A stretch of DNA of 64,000 bases from Gemmatimonas phototrophica (GTDB lineage: Bacteria; Gemmatimonadota; Gemmatimonadetes; Gemmatimonadales; Gemmatimonadaceae), in the NCBI RefSeq assembly GCF_000695095.2, contig NZ_CP011454.1:744001-808000 (forward strand), read 5' to 3'. Positions 26,313-35,043 of this stretch are shown here, piece after piece; position 1 is the stretch's first letter; each line of letters starts with the position of its first letter. The notes under the pieces are model-generated. The model worked only from the letters and a program-made list of their open reading frames with translations, searched no databases and was not told where the DNA came from. A program made the position numbers and the translations under genes.

Positions 26313-28211
26313 ATGAACGTGATGTTCATTATCGCCGTCGTCAGCCTTACGCTGCAATTCTCGACGACGGCGTTGCTCTCGATTCTCGGTCGGGCCCCGC
26401 GCTGGCGCCGTGTGCGCTGGTTCGGGGCAGTCACGTTGACGGCGGGTCTTTACAGTACGGTCGATGCCTTCGCGGCCCTGCGGGCAGCGGAGTCGGTGAA
26501 TACCAGTTGGAGTCTGCAGTTCAATCTGGTCTTTGCCACTCTCCACGGAGCGGCGTGGCTGGTGTTCACGTATATGGGGCCCAACGGACGGTGGGATTCG
26601 TTGCCGCCGTGGGTTCGCCGCATCACCATAGGGGGAACGCTCGTCGCCCTGATCGCCTCCATCAGCGGCGAGGTTGCCTCGGCGGAAACCTCCATGCTCG
26701 TGGTGCCGGCGTTCGATGTGAACTTCCAGCGCAGCACCCTCTCGCTGCTGGGCAATATGCTCGCGCTGGTCCCGTTTGGATTTCTGGCGCTGAGCATGTA
26801 TCGCACCTGGCAGCTGCGTATGCTGGGTGAGCCGGGGACCACCGCCGTCTTCATCGGTTTTACGCTCTATCTGCTGGCTGGCATCGAAGAATTCCTCGTC
26901 GCGGCCGGCGTGGTGCAGTTCATCTTTCTGGGTGACCTCGGCTATGTCTGCGTCGTGGTGCCGGTCACCTTGCAGCTCTTCCGGCGCTTCCGGGATGATG
27001 CCGACCAGCTGGATCTGCTCACGGACCATCTGGCAGACGAAATACGCCGGCGCACGGATGAGCGCGATCGCGCGCGTGAGCAGATGCTCGAACAGCAGCG
27101 CCTGGCGGCGCTTGGCCGTCTGGCCGCCGGCGTGGGGCACGAAATCAACAACCCGCTGCAGTATCTGCAGTTCACGCTCGAGGAACTGCGGGAGTGCGCG
27201 CGCGGGATGGAGAACGCGGACGCCCTCACCATGATCGAGCAGTCGTTTGAGGGGGTCGATCGCATCAAGCAGGTGGTGGAAGACCTGCGTACCTACGTGC
27301 GCCCCAGTGACATTGAACTGGGGCCACTCGATCTGCGCGAGGTGGTACGGGCCGCATTACGCGTGGGGGCTCCGCAGTGGCGGCAGGGGATTACGATCAC
27401 CACCGAACTCGAACCGGTGCCATTGGTGCTGGGACATGAAGGACGATTGGTGCAGGTCGTGCTCAATCCGCTGGTGAACGGCATGCAGAGCATGCTGCAT
27501 GCGAATGATCCCAAGGCGACGTCCATGCAGGTGCGCACCGGCACGACCTCGCGCGGCTGGGCCCAGATTACGATTACCGATCAGGGCCCCGGCTTTGACG
27601 GCGATGTGGTGTCCCGATTGGGGGAGCCCTATGTCACCACGAAGTCGTTGCAGGGGGGCACCGGGCTGGGCCTGTTCGTGTCACGCGGTATTGTGGAAGC
27701 GCACGGCGGGACGATGCACTTCGCCAATGCCCCGAGCGGCGGCGCGGTGGTGTGTATTGAGTTGCCGCCCCTCGATGACGAACGCGTGTTGCCGTTGTCA
27801 ACGAGCACCGCGGTCACCGCCGAGCCACCACAGGCAACCACTGTGTCGCTCCGGGTGCTCATGGTGGAAGACGATGAGCAGGCGCTGCGCGCTCTGCTGC
27901 GCGGGCTGGAAGCGGAGCAGCTGCAGGCGACAGGCTTTACGCATGGCGCCGACGCGCTGGCATGGCTTGACCAGCACGAGGTCGATGTGGTGGTCACCGA
28001 CCTCATGATGCCCGGCATGTCCGGCTGGGAATTCGCTGCTGCCCTCGCGCAGCGGCATCCCTTACTCCGCGAACGCCTCGTGGTACTCACCGGCGGGGCC
28101 TCCACCAGTGAAGCCCAAGCCTTCGTCGAAGACGCCACGCTGTTGGTACTCGAGAAGCCCATTGGGCGCGCGGAACTGGCAACAGCATTGAGACATCGCG
28201 CGCGCTCTTGA
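26313..28211 (+). CDS. Hybrid sensor histidine kinase with membrane sensor and C-terminal receiver
   Basis: A 632-residue signal-transduction protein. Residues 1-225 contain about seven hydrophobic segments resembling a 7TM sensor, followed by a short coiled coil. The dimerisation H-box is GVGHEINNPLQYL with His276. The ATP-binding domain shows GPGFDGD and GGTGLGLFVSRGIVEAHGG. A receiver domain begins at about residue 515 with VLMVEDDEQ and has its phospho-acceptor Asp563 in VVVTDLMMPGMSG and Lys at KPIG. No dedicated response regulator or output gene adjoins it, so the phosphate may pass from the internal receiver to a distant partner. The signal is unknown. It starts 16 bases after leuS and may be co-transcribed with it. 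Confidence 0.92.
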   Translation: MNVMFIIAVVSLTLQFSTTALLSILGRAPRWRRVRWFGAVTLTAGLYSTVDAFAALRAAESVNTSWSLQFNLVFATLHGAAWLVFTYMGPNGRWDSLPPWVRRITIGGTLVALIASISGEVASAETSMLVVPAFDVNFQRSTLSLLGNMLALVPFGFLALSMYRTWQLRMLGEPGTTAVFIGFTLYLLAGIEEFLVAAGVVQFIFLGDLGYVCVVVPVTLQLFRRFRDDADQLDLLTDHLADEIRRRTDERDRAREQMLEQQRLAALGRLAAGVGHEINNPLQYLQFTLEELRECARGMENADALTMIEQSFEGVDRIKQVVEDLRTYVRPSDIELGPLDLREVVRAALRVGAPQWRQGITITTELEPVPLVLGHEGRLVQVVLNPLVNGMQSMLHANDPKATSMQVRTGTTSRGWAQITITDQGPGFDGDVVSRLGEPYVTTKSLQGGTGLGLFVSRGIVEAHGGTMHFANAPSGGAVVCIELPPLDDERVLPLSTSTAVTAEPPQATTVSLRVLMVEDDEQALRALLRGLEAEQLQATGFTHGADALAWLDQHEVDVVVTDLMMPGMSGWEFAAALAQRHPLLRERLVVLTGGASTSEAQAFVEDATLLVLEKPIGRAELATALRHRARS

Positions 28212-28603
28212 TCAGATCTGAGAATCAGCGGTGAGAGCGTTGCGAGTTCCGAGGTGCGATGGATATCGAATGTGAGAATGCCAGACAACTACGACAATGC
28301 GAAGTTCGAGTGCTTACGTCCGCACTTTCTTGCCCCCCCGGACGCCGCTGGCACAGCGGCCCTCCCCGCCGTTACCCCAAGCCCGTGTGGGGCACGGAAG
28401 CGCAGACGCCAGCACTCGGACCCCTCACCTCGCTGTCATCGCGCCTCTCACACTCGATATCCATCGCACCGCTCGACTCGCAACGCTCTCCCTTCTCCGT
28501 CCCACCTCGGTAGGCGCCGTTGCCGGAAGGGGCGCCTGCCTGTCCCGGAAACCCTCCGCCGTTACCCCGTGTCAGATGGTCAAACGTCTTACACGAGGCT
28601 TTC
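28212..28603. repeat. Family 2 palindromic element, complete copy
   Basis: Bases 28229-28500 hold a full two-armed copy. The left arm includes GAGAGCGTTGCGAG and GAGGTGCGATGGATATCGAA; the right arm includes CTCGATATCCATCGCACC and CGACTCGCAACGCTCTC. The roughly 140-base middle has its own small hairpins (GCCGCTGGCACAGCGGC at 28344-28360 and CCCCAAGCCCGTGTGGGG). No frame is conserved between copies, so it is probably not coding. A GAGG ribosome site of the next gene lies at 28594. Confidence 0.75.
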
Positions 28604-29803
28604 ATGGTTCTGTATGGTCTTCGTCCGCGCGGGGTCGCGGGCTATCTGGTCGTGGCGGTTGGCGCGGTATCGCTGGGTGCGGCGCTTGCGCCGTGCCGTG
28701 CGCAGGGCATGCAGGAGCGCGAGGTCCGGATCATGCGCGCACCTGGTGGCGTGACCATCATGCGTGGCGGGCCGGCCAATCGTGCCGTGCTCGGCGTGAT
28801 GCTGGGCGAGGGCTCGGCGGCGGATACGGCTGGCGTGAAGCTGGAGTCTGTGGATGCCAACAGCCCCGCCGCCAAGGCGGGGCTCAAGGCCGGTGATGTG
28901 ATCACGGCCATCAACGGCGTGAGCCTCAAGGTGGCTCGTGAGGATGCGGAGGATCTGGCCCTGACCGGATTGGCCCAGCGGCGATTGCAGCGGGTCATGG
29001 CCAAGGCCAAGCCGGGTGACGAGGTCACGCTGCAGGTGCGGAGCGGCGCCAGCAATCGCACCGTGACCGTGAAAGCTGTCGCGCCGGACGAATTGAACGG
29101 CGAAAACGAACGGGTGGTGGAACGGGTCATCACGCGCGGCCCCGATGGGCAGATCACCGAGCGCCGCACGGGTGCCCCGCGCGGCATGGTGGGCGTGAGC
29201 ATTGGTGGTGCCGGTAATAAGCGCGATACGCTGGGCTTGTTCATCAACAGCGTGGTGAGCGGCGGCCCCGCCGAGAAGGCCGGCATTGTGGAGGGCGAGC
29301 GCATCGCGGCCGTGAATGGTGTGGATGTGCGGGTGCCACGTGAGGACACCGACGACGAACAGGCTGCTGCGGCGCGCGTGGATCGGTTCGTCCGTGAGGT
29401 CCGGAAAGTAGAGCCCGGCAAGACGCTCTCCCTGCGCGTGTACAGCGGTGGTCGCTACCGCGAGGTCACCGTCACCGCCGCTGCGGCAACGGACCTTCCG
29501 CAGGAAGGGATGCAAATTCGCATGGGCGACGGTGAATTCCGCGTGCGGGCTCCGCGCGCGCCCATGCCGCCGGCGTCACCGCGTCAGCCACGGATCTTTG
29601 AGTTCAACAGCGACGGCCCGCGCGCCAGGATTCGTGTGGACGGCGAGGCGCTTGAACTGGACGGTCTGCACCTCGAAGAGATGATGGAAACCATGGGACG
29701 GACGCTGCGGGAACGCATCCGGGGGATGGAATTGGAGCTACGCGAGGCGCCGGGACGGTCGGGGGTGGTGCGGCGAACGGGAGGGAGGGCGGCCGCGATC
29801 TAA
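28604..29803 (+). CDS. Exported protein with two PDZ domains
   Basis: A 399-residue protein with an N-terminal hydrophobic export segment (GYLVVAVGAVSLGAALAPC). It has two PDZ domains: the first around LGVMLGEGSAADTAGVKLES and AAKAGLKAGDVITAINGVSL, the second around MVGVSIGG and AEKAGIVEGERIAAVNGVDV. There is no trypsin-like or other protease domain, so it is not a DegP-type protease; it may act as a scaffold or adaptor in the periplasm. The C-terminal 130 residues are Arg/Pro-rich with a charged helical region (LEEMMETMGRTLRERIRG). The start at 28604 has GAGG ten bases upstream. Confidence 0.85.
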   Translation: MVLYGLRPRGVAGYLVVAVGAVSLGAALAPCRAQGMQEREVRIMRAPGGVTIMRGGPANRAVLGVMLGEGSAADTAGVKLESVDANSPAAKAGLKAGDVITAINGVSLKVAREDAEDLALTGLAQRRLQRVMAKAKPGDEVTLQVRSGASNRTVTVKAVAPDELNGENERVVERVITRGPDGQITERRTGAPRGMVGVSIGGAGNKRDTLGLFINSVVSGGPAEKAGIVEGERIAAVNGVDVRVPREDTDDEQAAAARVDRFVREVRKVEPGKTLSLRVYSGGRYREVTVTAAAATDLPQEGMQIRMGDGEFRVRAPRAPMPPASPRQPRIFEFNSDGPRARIRVDGEALELDGLHLEEMMETMGRTLRERIRGMELELREAPGRSGVVRRTGGRAAAI

Positions 29804-29848
29804 GGCGGCTGTGATCCAGGGCGTCTAGTGCCGTTTCGACGCTCAACC

Positions 29849-29931
29849 AGGGAGCAGGGAGCAGGACGCAGGGGGCAGGGAGCAGAATCAACATCTGCCT
29901 CCTGTCCCCTGCGTCGTGCTTCCTGCCCCCT
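29849..29931. repeat. Long imperfect hairpin of GCAGG words
   Basis: The left arm GGGAGCAGGGAGCAGGACGC continues into CAGGGGGCAGGGAGCA, and after an 11-base loop pairs with TGCCTCCTGTCCCCTGCGTC and the following GTGCTTCCTGCCCCC. The stem is over 30 bases long with a few mismatches. It lies 45 bases after the PDZ gene and may end that transcript. The rest of the gap up to 30072 holds the promoter for the RND operon; nothing else is seen there. Confidence 0.65.
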
Positions 29932-30072
29932 TCCCCGTGATCCTCTCTCCGACTGCCCAGCCCGCCTCGGCAACACTCCCCCCCTCTCTGGCGTAGACTA
30001 CATAGTCCATTCCTCGTAAACCCTTCCTGTTGGTGGGGTTTCCGTGCCTACAGCCCTGCGTTCGCCCCGCGA

Positions 30073-31317
30073 ATGACCCCGATTGTCACACCGACGCTGT
30101 CTTCGCGTTGGTTCTCCATACAGCCAGTTCCCGTTGCCCTTTCGTGTGTGGCCCTTTTCACGCTCAGCGCGTGCAAAGAGAAGCCAACGCCGCAACGTCC
30201 CACGCCCACCGTCACCGTCATCACGGTGGCCAAGGCGCCCCTTCCGTACATCATCTCCGGCAACGGACAGGTCGAGCCCAACCGCACGGTCGCGGTGCAG
30301 TCACTTGTCTCCGGCCAACTCACGCGCGTCGCCATCGCCGAAGGCGATGAGGTGCGCGAGGGTCAGGTGCTTTTTCAGATTGATCCGCGTCCCTTCCGCG
30401 CCGAGGTGGAGCGCACGCAGGCGACGCTGGCGCGCGATGAAGCCACACTCGTGCGGGCCCGCGCCGACTCGGCGCGCTTCGCCACGCTCGCCAAAGACGG
30501 CTACATCACCAAGCAGCAGCTTGATCAGGCGTTCTCCGAAGCCTCGGCGCTGGCGGCGACCGTGTCTGCCGGTCGCGCGACGCTGCAGCGGGCGCGATTG
30601 GATCTCGAGAACACCACCGTGAAGGCGCCCATTTCGGGACGCACCGGCCAGCTGCTCTACAAGGCCGGTTCTCTGGTGCGCGCGTCGGCCGATCAGTTGG
30701 TCACCATCAACGAAGTGCGCCCCGTGCTCGTGCGCTTCCCGGTCCCCGAGAAGGACTTCGAGCAGATGCGCGAGCGCGCCGGCCTCGATAAGGCGCTGGC
30801 CGTGCAGGTCATGCCCGGCGGGGACTCCAGCAAAGTGGTGAGCGGCGTGCTCACCTTCGTGGATAATCAGGTGGATCGTGCCACGGGCTCCGTGCTGCTC
30901 AAGGCGCGTGTGGCCAACGAAGATCGCGCGCTCTGGCCAGGCCAGTTTGTGAATGTGGCGCTGCAGCTGAGCGTGGATGAAGACGCCATTACAGTGCCGT
31001 CGGAAGCGGTGGTCACGGCCGGGACGAACACCTTTGTGTACACCATGGAAGACGGCAAGGCCAAGCGTACCACGGTCAAGGTCGGGCGAACCGCCGGCAC
31101 CAAGGTGAAAATCGACAGCGGTCTCGTGGGTGGCGAGCAGGTCATTACCGAAGGGCAGGCGCGCCTGCGTGACGGCGCGTCGGTGCAGTTGCGGAAGCCG
31201 GCTGGCGCAGGGCGCCCTGGTGGCGCACGTGGTGGACAAAACGGTGCCGCCGGTGCGCCGTCACCAAACGCAGAAGCGGGCAACGGCCGTGGAGGCCAGG
31301 GAGGCGCATCCCGATGA
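30073..31317 (+). CDS. RND efflux periplasmic adaptor (membrane fusion protein, AcrA/MdtA type)
   Basis: A 414-residue adaptor that links an inner-membrane RND pump to an outer-membrane channel. It starts with a lipoprotein signal (lipobox FTLSAC). The lipoyl half-motifs are seen in GNGQVEPNRTVAVQSLVSGQ and IAEGDEVREGQVLFQIDPRPF, flanking an alpha-helical hairpin of about residues 110-180 with LARDEATLVRARADSARF. A beta-barrel and membrane-proximal domain follow, and the last 35 residues are Gly/Ala-rich and probably disordered. The stop overlaps the pump's ATG (31314-31317), so the two are translationally coupled. No TolC gene is attached; the channel could be encoded at 40.7 or 47.1 kb. Confidence 0.94.
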   Translation: MTPIVTPTLSSRWFSIQPVPVALSCVALFTLSACKEKPTPQRPTPTVTVITVAKAPLPYIISGNGQVEPNRTVAVQSLVSGQLTRVAIAEGDEVREGQVLFQIDPRPFRAEVERTQATLARDEATLVRARADSARFATLAKDGYITKQQLDQAFSEASALAATVSAGRATLQRARLDLENTTVKAPISGRTGQLLYKAGSLVRASADQLVTINEVRPVLVRFPVPEKDFEQMRERAGLDKALAVQVMPGGDSSKVVSGVLTFVDNQVDRATGSVLLKARVANEDRALWPGQFVNVALQLSVDEDAITVPSEAVVTAGTNTFVYTMEDGKAKRTTVKVGRTAGTKVKIDSGLVGGEQVITEGQARLRDGASVQLRKPAGAGRPGGARGGQNGAAGAPSPNAEAGNGRGGQGGASR

Positions 31318-34300
31318 GTCAGAACGTGCCGCAGCAGCTTCCTCCCAACGACGTGCCGCCCGAGACGGTCGGCAACAGCAACATGAGCGAGATCTGGATT
31401 CGCCGACCCATCATGACCACACTGGTCATGACGGCGATCCTGATTTTCGGGGCGGTGGCGTACAACAGGCTGGCCGTGAGCGACCTGCCCACCATCGACT
31501 ATCCCACCATCACGGTGTCGGCCGGTCTCCCGGGGGCAAGTCCGGAAGTCATGGCCACGTCGGTTGCCACGCCGCTCGAACAGCAGTTCGCCACCATCTC
31601 CGGCATCGACAACATCACGTCGTCGAGCTCGCAGGGCAACACGAACGTCACCATTCAGTTCAACCTGGATCGTGACATCGACAAGGCGGCTGCCGACGTG
31701 CAGTCGGCCATTTCCAAGACGCTGCGTCAACTGCCGCAGGGGATCAATCCGCCGTCGTACAACAAAGCCAACGCGGCCGATTCGCCCATCATGATGTTCT
31801 CGCTCACCTCCGACGTGATGTCGCGCGCGGAGTTGAACGAATACGCGGAAACGTTCATCGGCCAGAAGCTCAGCACCGTGGCCGGTGTGGCGCAGGTGCA
31901 GATCTACGGCGCGGCCAAGTACGCCGTGCGTGTGCAGCTCGATCCCGGCGCGCTCGCCCAGCGCGGCATTGGCATTGACGAAGTGCAGCAGGCCATCAAC
32001 CAGGGGAACTCCAACTCCCCCGCTGGCGTGCTCATGGGACCTACCCAGTCGTTCACGCTGCAGGCCACCGGGCAGCTCAAGAACGCCGCCGAGTTCCGCC
32101 AGCTGGTCGTCGCCAATCGCAACGGGTTGCCAGTGCGCCTTGGTGACCTTGGCAACGTCTACGACGGGTTGCAGAACCTGCGTGGCTTCAGCGAAATCAA
32201 CGGCGTCAGCAACATCTCACTCGCCATCATCCGCCAGCCCGGCGTGAACACGGTGGCCACGGCCAACGCCGTGGAGCGTGAAATGGAGCAGCTCGTCGAG
32301 CAGCTCCCGCCGGGGGTGAAGGCGTACACGGTCTTCAGCCGCGCTGAGACCATCGAAGAAGCCGTGAACGATGTGAAGTTCACCCTGGTGCTCACCGTGG
32401 CGCTGGTGGTGCTGGTGATCTTCCTGTTCCTGCGCAATGCACGCGCCACGATCATCCCGTCCCTTGCGCTGCCGTTCTCCATTATCGGCACCTGCATTGT
32501 GATGTGGGCGCTGGATTACAGCCTCAACAACCTCACGCTCATGGCGCTTACGCTCGCCGTGGGCTTCGTGGTGGACGACGCCATCGTGATGCTCGAGAAC
32601 ATCGTGCGTCACATGGAAATGGGGAAGTCGCCCATGCGGGCGGCGCTTGACGGCAGCAAGGAAATCAGCTTCACCATTCTTTCCATGACGCTGTCGCTGG
32701 TGGCGGTGTTCATTCCGCTGCTGTTCATGCCGGGCATCGTGGGGCGGCTCTTCCGCGAATTTGCAGTCACCATTGGCGTGTCCATTCTCGTGTCCGGCTT
32801 CGTGTCGCTCACGCTCACGCCCATGCTCGCGGCCAAGTTTCTCAAGGGCGGTGAAGGGCATGAAGAGCCCAAGGGCGCCTGGCGCTCGGTGGAGCGGATC
32901 TATCAGGCCTCTGAGGGGGCGTACGTTTCCTCGCTCAATTGGGTCATGCGCCACCGTGGGCTCACCATGCTCTTCAGCGCCTTCACGCTGGCGGCCACGG
33001 TCGTCCTGTTCATGATCATCCCCAAGGGCTTCCTCCCCTCCGAAGATACCGGACGTCTGCAAGGGTCGGTGGAAGGGCCGGAAGGCATTGGCTACGAAGC
33101 GCTGTCCGCCAAGGGCCGCGAGGTGGGCAAGATCATCGAGCAGAGCCCGTACGTGGAACGCGTGAGTGTCTCCATTGGCGGCGGACCCGGCGGCGGCAGC
33201 AACAGCGCGCGCCTCATGCTCACGCTCAAACCGCGCGATACGCGTCCGCACGTGGATGTCATCATGCGCGAAATCACCCGCGCCACGTCAAACGTGCCCG
33301 GCGTGCAGGTGTTTCTGCGCAATCCGCCCCCCATCAACATTGGCGGCCGTCGCGGTAACAGTGCGTATCAGGTGTCGCTGCAGGGCGCCGACATTGCGGA
33401 GCTCTACACCAGTGCGCGCGCGCTGGAACAGCGCATGCGAGAGCTGCCGGAACTCGAAAACATCTCGAGCGACCTGCAGGTGGGCAATCCGCAGGTGGGT
33501 ATCGTGATCGACCGCGAGCGCGCCTCCGCACTCGGGGTGAGCGCCAGCCAGATCGAAAACGCGCTCTACAATGCCTATGGCTCGCGCCAGGTGTCCACCA
33601 TCTACACGCAGGTCAACCAGTACCAGGTCATTCTGGAGCTCAAGGAAGATTTCCAGAAGGATCCGGCCGCGCTGAGCCAGCTGTTCATCCGCTCCAACAC
33701 GGGCAGCCTCGTGGCACTCGGCTCCGTCGCCTCCTTTACCAAGGGGGTGGGGCCGGTGTCGGTGCAGCACAACGGGCAGCAGCCCGCCGTCTCCATCTCG
33801 TTCAACACGCGCCCCAACGTGGCGCTTGGCACTGCGGTTGACGCCGTGCAGCGGGAAGCGGCGGCGGTGCTGCCGGTGGGTGTCACGAGTGCCCTGAGCG
33901 GCGACACGCAGGCGTTTGCCGAAGCGCAGGGTGGCCTGCTCGCGCTGCTCCTGGTGGCCATCTTTGTGATTTACGTGGTGCTGGGCATTCTGTACGAGAG
34001 CTACATCCACCCGATCACCATTCTTTCCGGCCTGCCGTTTGCGGCGGTTGGCGCGCTGGCCACGCTCATGATCTTCAATAAAGATCTGAGTGTTTACGCG
34101 TACGTGGGCATCATCATGCTCATCGGCCTCGTGAAGAAGAACGCGATCATGATGATCGACTTCGCCACGGAAGCCGAGCGCAAGGACGGCATGTCACCAC
34201 ACGATGCCATTCTCGAAGCGGCGCGCGTGCGTTTCCGTCCCATCATGATGACCACCATGGCGGCCCTCATGGGCACGTTGCCCATCGCCATTGGCTTCGG

Positions 34301-34490
34301 GGCCGGCGGTGAGTCACGTCAGCCGCTCGGCCTTGCCGTGGTGGGCGGGCTGGCGTTCTCGCAGCTGGTCACGCTGTACGTCACGCCGGTGGTGTACACG
34401 CTGCTCGACCAGCTCGTACACTCGCGCAAAATCAAAACGAAGGCCGTGCAGAGTGGGGCGTTCGACGCCATTCCGCTGGCAGGGGATTGA
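31314..34490 (+). CDS. RND multidrug efflux permease (HAE1 family, MdtB/AcrB-like)
   Basis: A 1058-residue proton-driven inner-membrane pump, the expected full length. Twelve membrane helices and two large periplasmic loops are present. The proton-relay pair is seen in helix 4 as AVGFVVDDAIVMLENIVRHM, and the conserved Lys of helix 10 lies in GLVKKNAIMMIDFATEAER. The N-terminal WIRRPIMTTLVMTAILIFG and TVSAGLPGASPEVMATSVA are typical of the family. Substrates are probably drugs, detergents or similar amphiphiles, but cannot be specified. A good rho-independent terminator lies about 70 bases downstream. Confidence 0.96.
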   Translation: MSQNVPQQLPPNDVPPETVGNSNMSEIWIRRPIMTTLVMTAILIFGAVAYNRLAVSDLPTIDYPTITVSAGLPGASPEVMATSVATPLEQQFATISGIDNITSSSSQGNTNVTIQFNLDRDIDKAAADVQSAISKTLRQLPQGINPPSYNKANAADSPIMMFSLTSDVMSRAELNEYAETFIGQKLSTVAGVAQVQIYGAAKYAVRVQLDPGALAQRGIGIDEVQQAINQGNSNSPAGVLMGPTQSFTLQATGQLKNAAEFRQLVVANRNGLPVRLGDLGNVYDGLQNLRGFSEINGVSNISLAIIRQPGVNTVATANAVEREMEQLVEQLPPGVKAYTVFSRAETIEEAVNDVKFTLVLTVALVVLVIFLFLRNARATIIPSLALPFSIIGTCIVMWALDYSLNNLTLMALTLAVGFVVDDAIVMLENIVRHMEMGKSPMRAALDGSKEISFTILSMTLSLVAVFIPLLFMPGIVGRLFREFAVTIGVSILVSGFVSLTLTPMLAAKFLKGGEGHEEPKGAWRSVERIYQASEGAYVSSLNWVMRHRGLTMLFSAFTLAATVVLFMIIPKGFLPSEDTGRLQGSVEGPEGIGYEALSAKGREVGKIIEQSPYVERVSVSIGGGPGGGSNSARLMLTLKPRDTRPHVDVIMREITRATSNVPGVQVFLRNPPPINIGGRRGNSAYQVSLQGADIAELYTSARALEQRMRELPELENISSDLQVGNPQVGIVIDRERASALGVSASQIENALYNAYGSRQVSTIYTQVNQYQVILELKEDFQKDPAALSQLFIRSNTGSLVALGSVASFTKGVGPVSVQHNGQQPAVSISFNTRPNVALGTAVDAVQREAAAVLPVGVTSALSGDTQAFAEAQGGLLALLLVAIFVIYVVLGILYESYIHPITILSGLPFAAVGALATLMIFNKDLSVYAYVGIIMLIGLVKKNAIMMIDFATEAERKDGMSPHDAILEAARVRFRPIMMTTMAALMGTLPIAIGFGAGGESRQPLGLAVVGGLAFSQLVTLYVTPVVYTLLDQLVHSRKIKTKAVQSGAFDAIPLAGD

Positions 34491-34558
34491 TGTAGCGGCC
34501 AACCGCCATACGGCAGGCAGCAGCCACACAGACGGCAGCATTGCAGGACGTGAAAAGG

Positions 34559-34586
34559 GCCCCGGCGCAACGCACCGGGGCATTTT
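34559..34586 (+). terminator. Rho-independent terminator of the RND operon
   Basis: A seven-base-pair GC stem (GCCCCGG with CCGGGGC, 9-base loop) is followed directly by ATTTT. It lies 69 bases after the pump stop codon. Just upstream, 34509-34546, a single family 4 arm (CAGCAGCCACACAGACGGCA) is present. Confidence 0.8.
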
Positions 34587-34597
34587 CATGACCTGCG

Positions 34598-35012
34598 TTC
34601 AAGAATGCAAAAACGAACAGCCCCGAGGCAACTGTACGCCGCCCGACTCATGCCGGAGGCCGTCCTCGTCTGGACGCCCCATCCGCCCACACGGAGCAGT
34701 CCTCGTTCAGCAGTTCCAGCCCCACTCGCCCCCCGCACTGGCGTGAGGGCCAGCAAACAGCAACGGCCTTACGAGGACTGTCCCGTGGCAGCCGACAGGG
34801 AGTCTGACCGAGGACTGCGACGATGTGTGCGACGAGCACTCTCCACCTCCTCAAAATCCAAAATCGAAAAAATGGACAACGTCGCGGCTGCAGTACGCTG
34901 CCCGACTCATGCCGGAGCCAGTCCTCGGTTGGACGCTCCGTCCGCCCACACGGAGCAGTCCTCGGAATGCAGTTCCAGCCCCACTCGCGACAGGCACTCT
35001 CCACCAGCTTGA
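34598..35012. repeat. Family 1 elements, copies B (half) and C (complete)
   Basis: Copy B (about 34600-34735) is only the right half: CATGCCGGAGGCCGTCCTCG, then ACACGGAGCAGTCCTCG. It lacks the left arm and the TAA. Copy C (34745-35000) is complete. It has left outer end GGCCTTACGAGGACTG, the conserved central AAAATCCAAAATCGAAAAAA and right end CACGGAGCAGTCCTCG. The flank CAGCAAACAGCAAC before copy C is also found before the 54.1 kb array. The element fills most of the 550-base gap between the RND terminator and the PAS kinase gene. Confidence 0.75.
34872..35012 (+). CDS. Candidate microprotein of family 1, right-type frame with lost stop
   Basis: This frame begins ATGGACAAC in copy C and reads HAGASPRLDAPSAHTEQSS, matching the right-type peptide at 13.1 and 54 kb. 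The usual TAA is replaced by GAA, so the frame continues for another 15 codons to 35012. The lost stop suggests that this copy is either not translated or decaying. No ribosome site is visible before the ATG. Confidence 0.2.
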   Translation: MDNVAAAVRCPTHAGASPRLDAPSAHTEQSSECSSSPTRDRHSPPA

Positions 35013-35043
35013 GATTCACGACAACTCTGTCCTATTGCACGGC

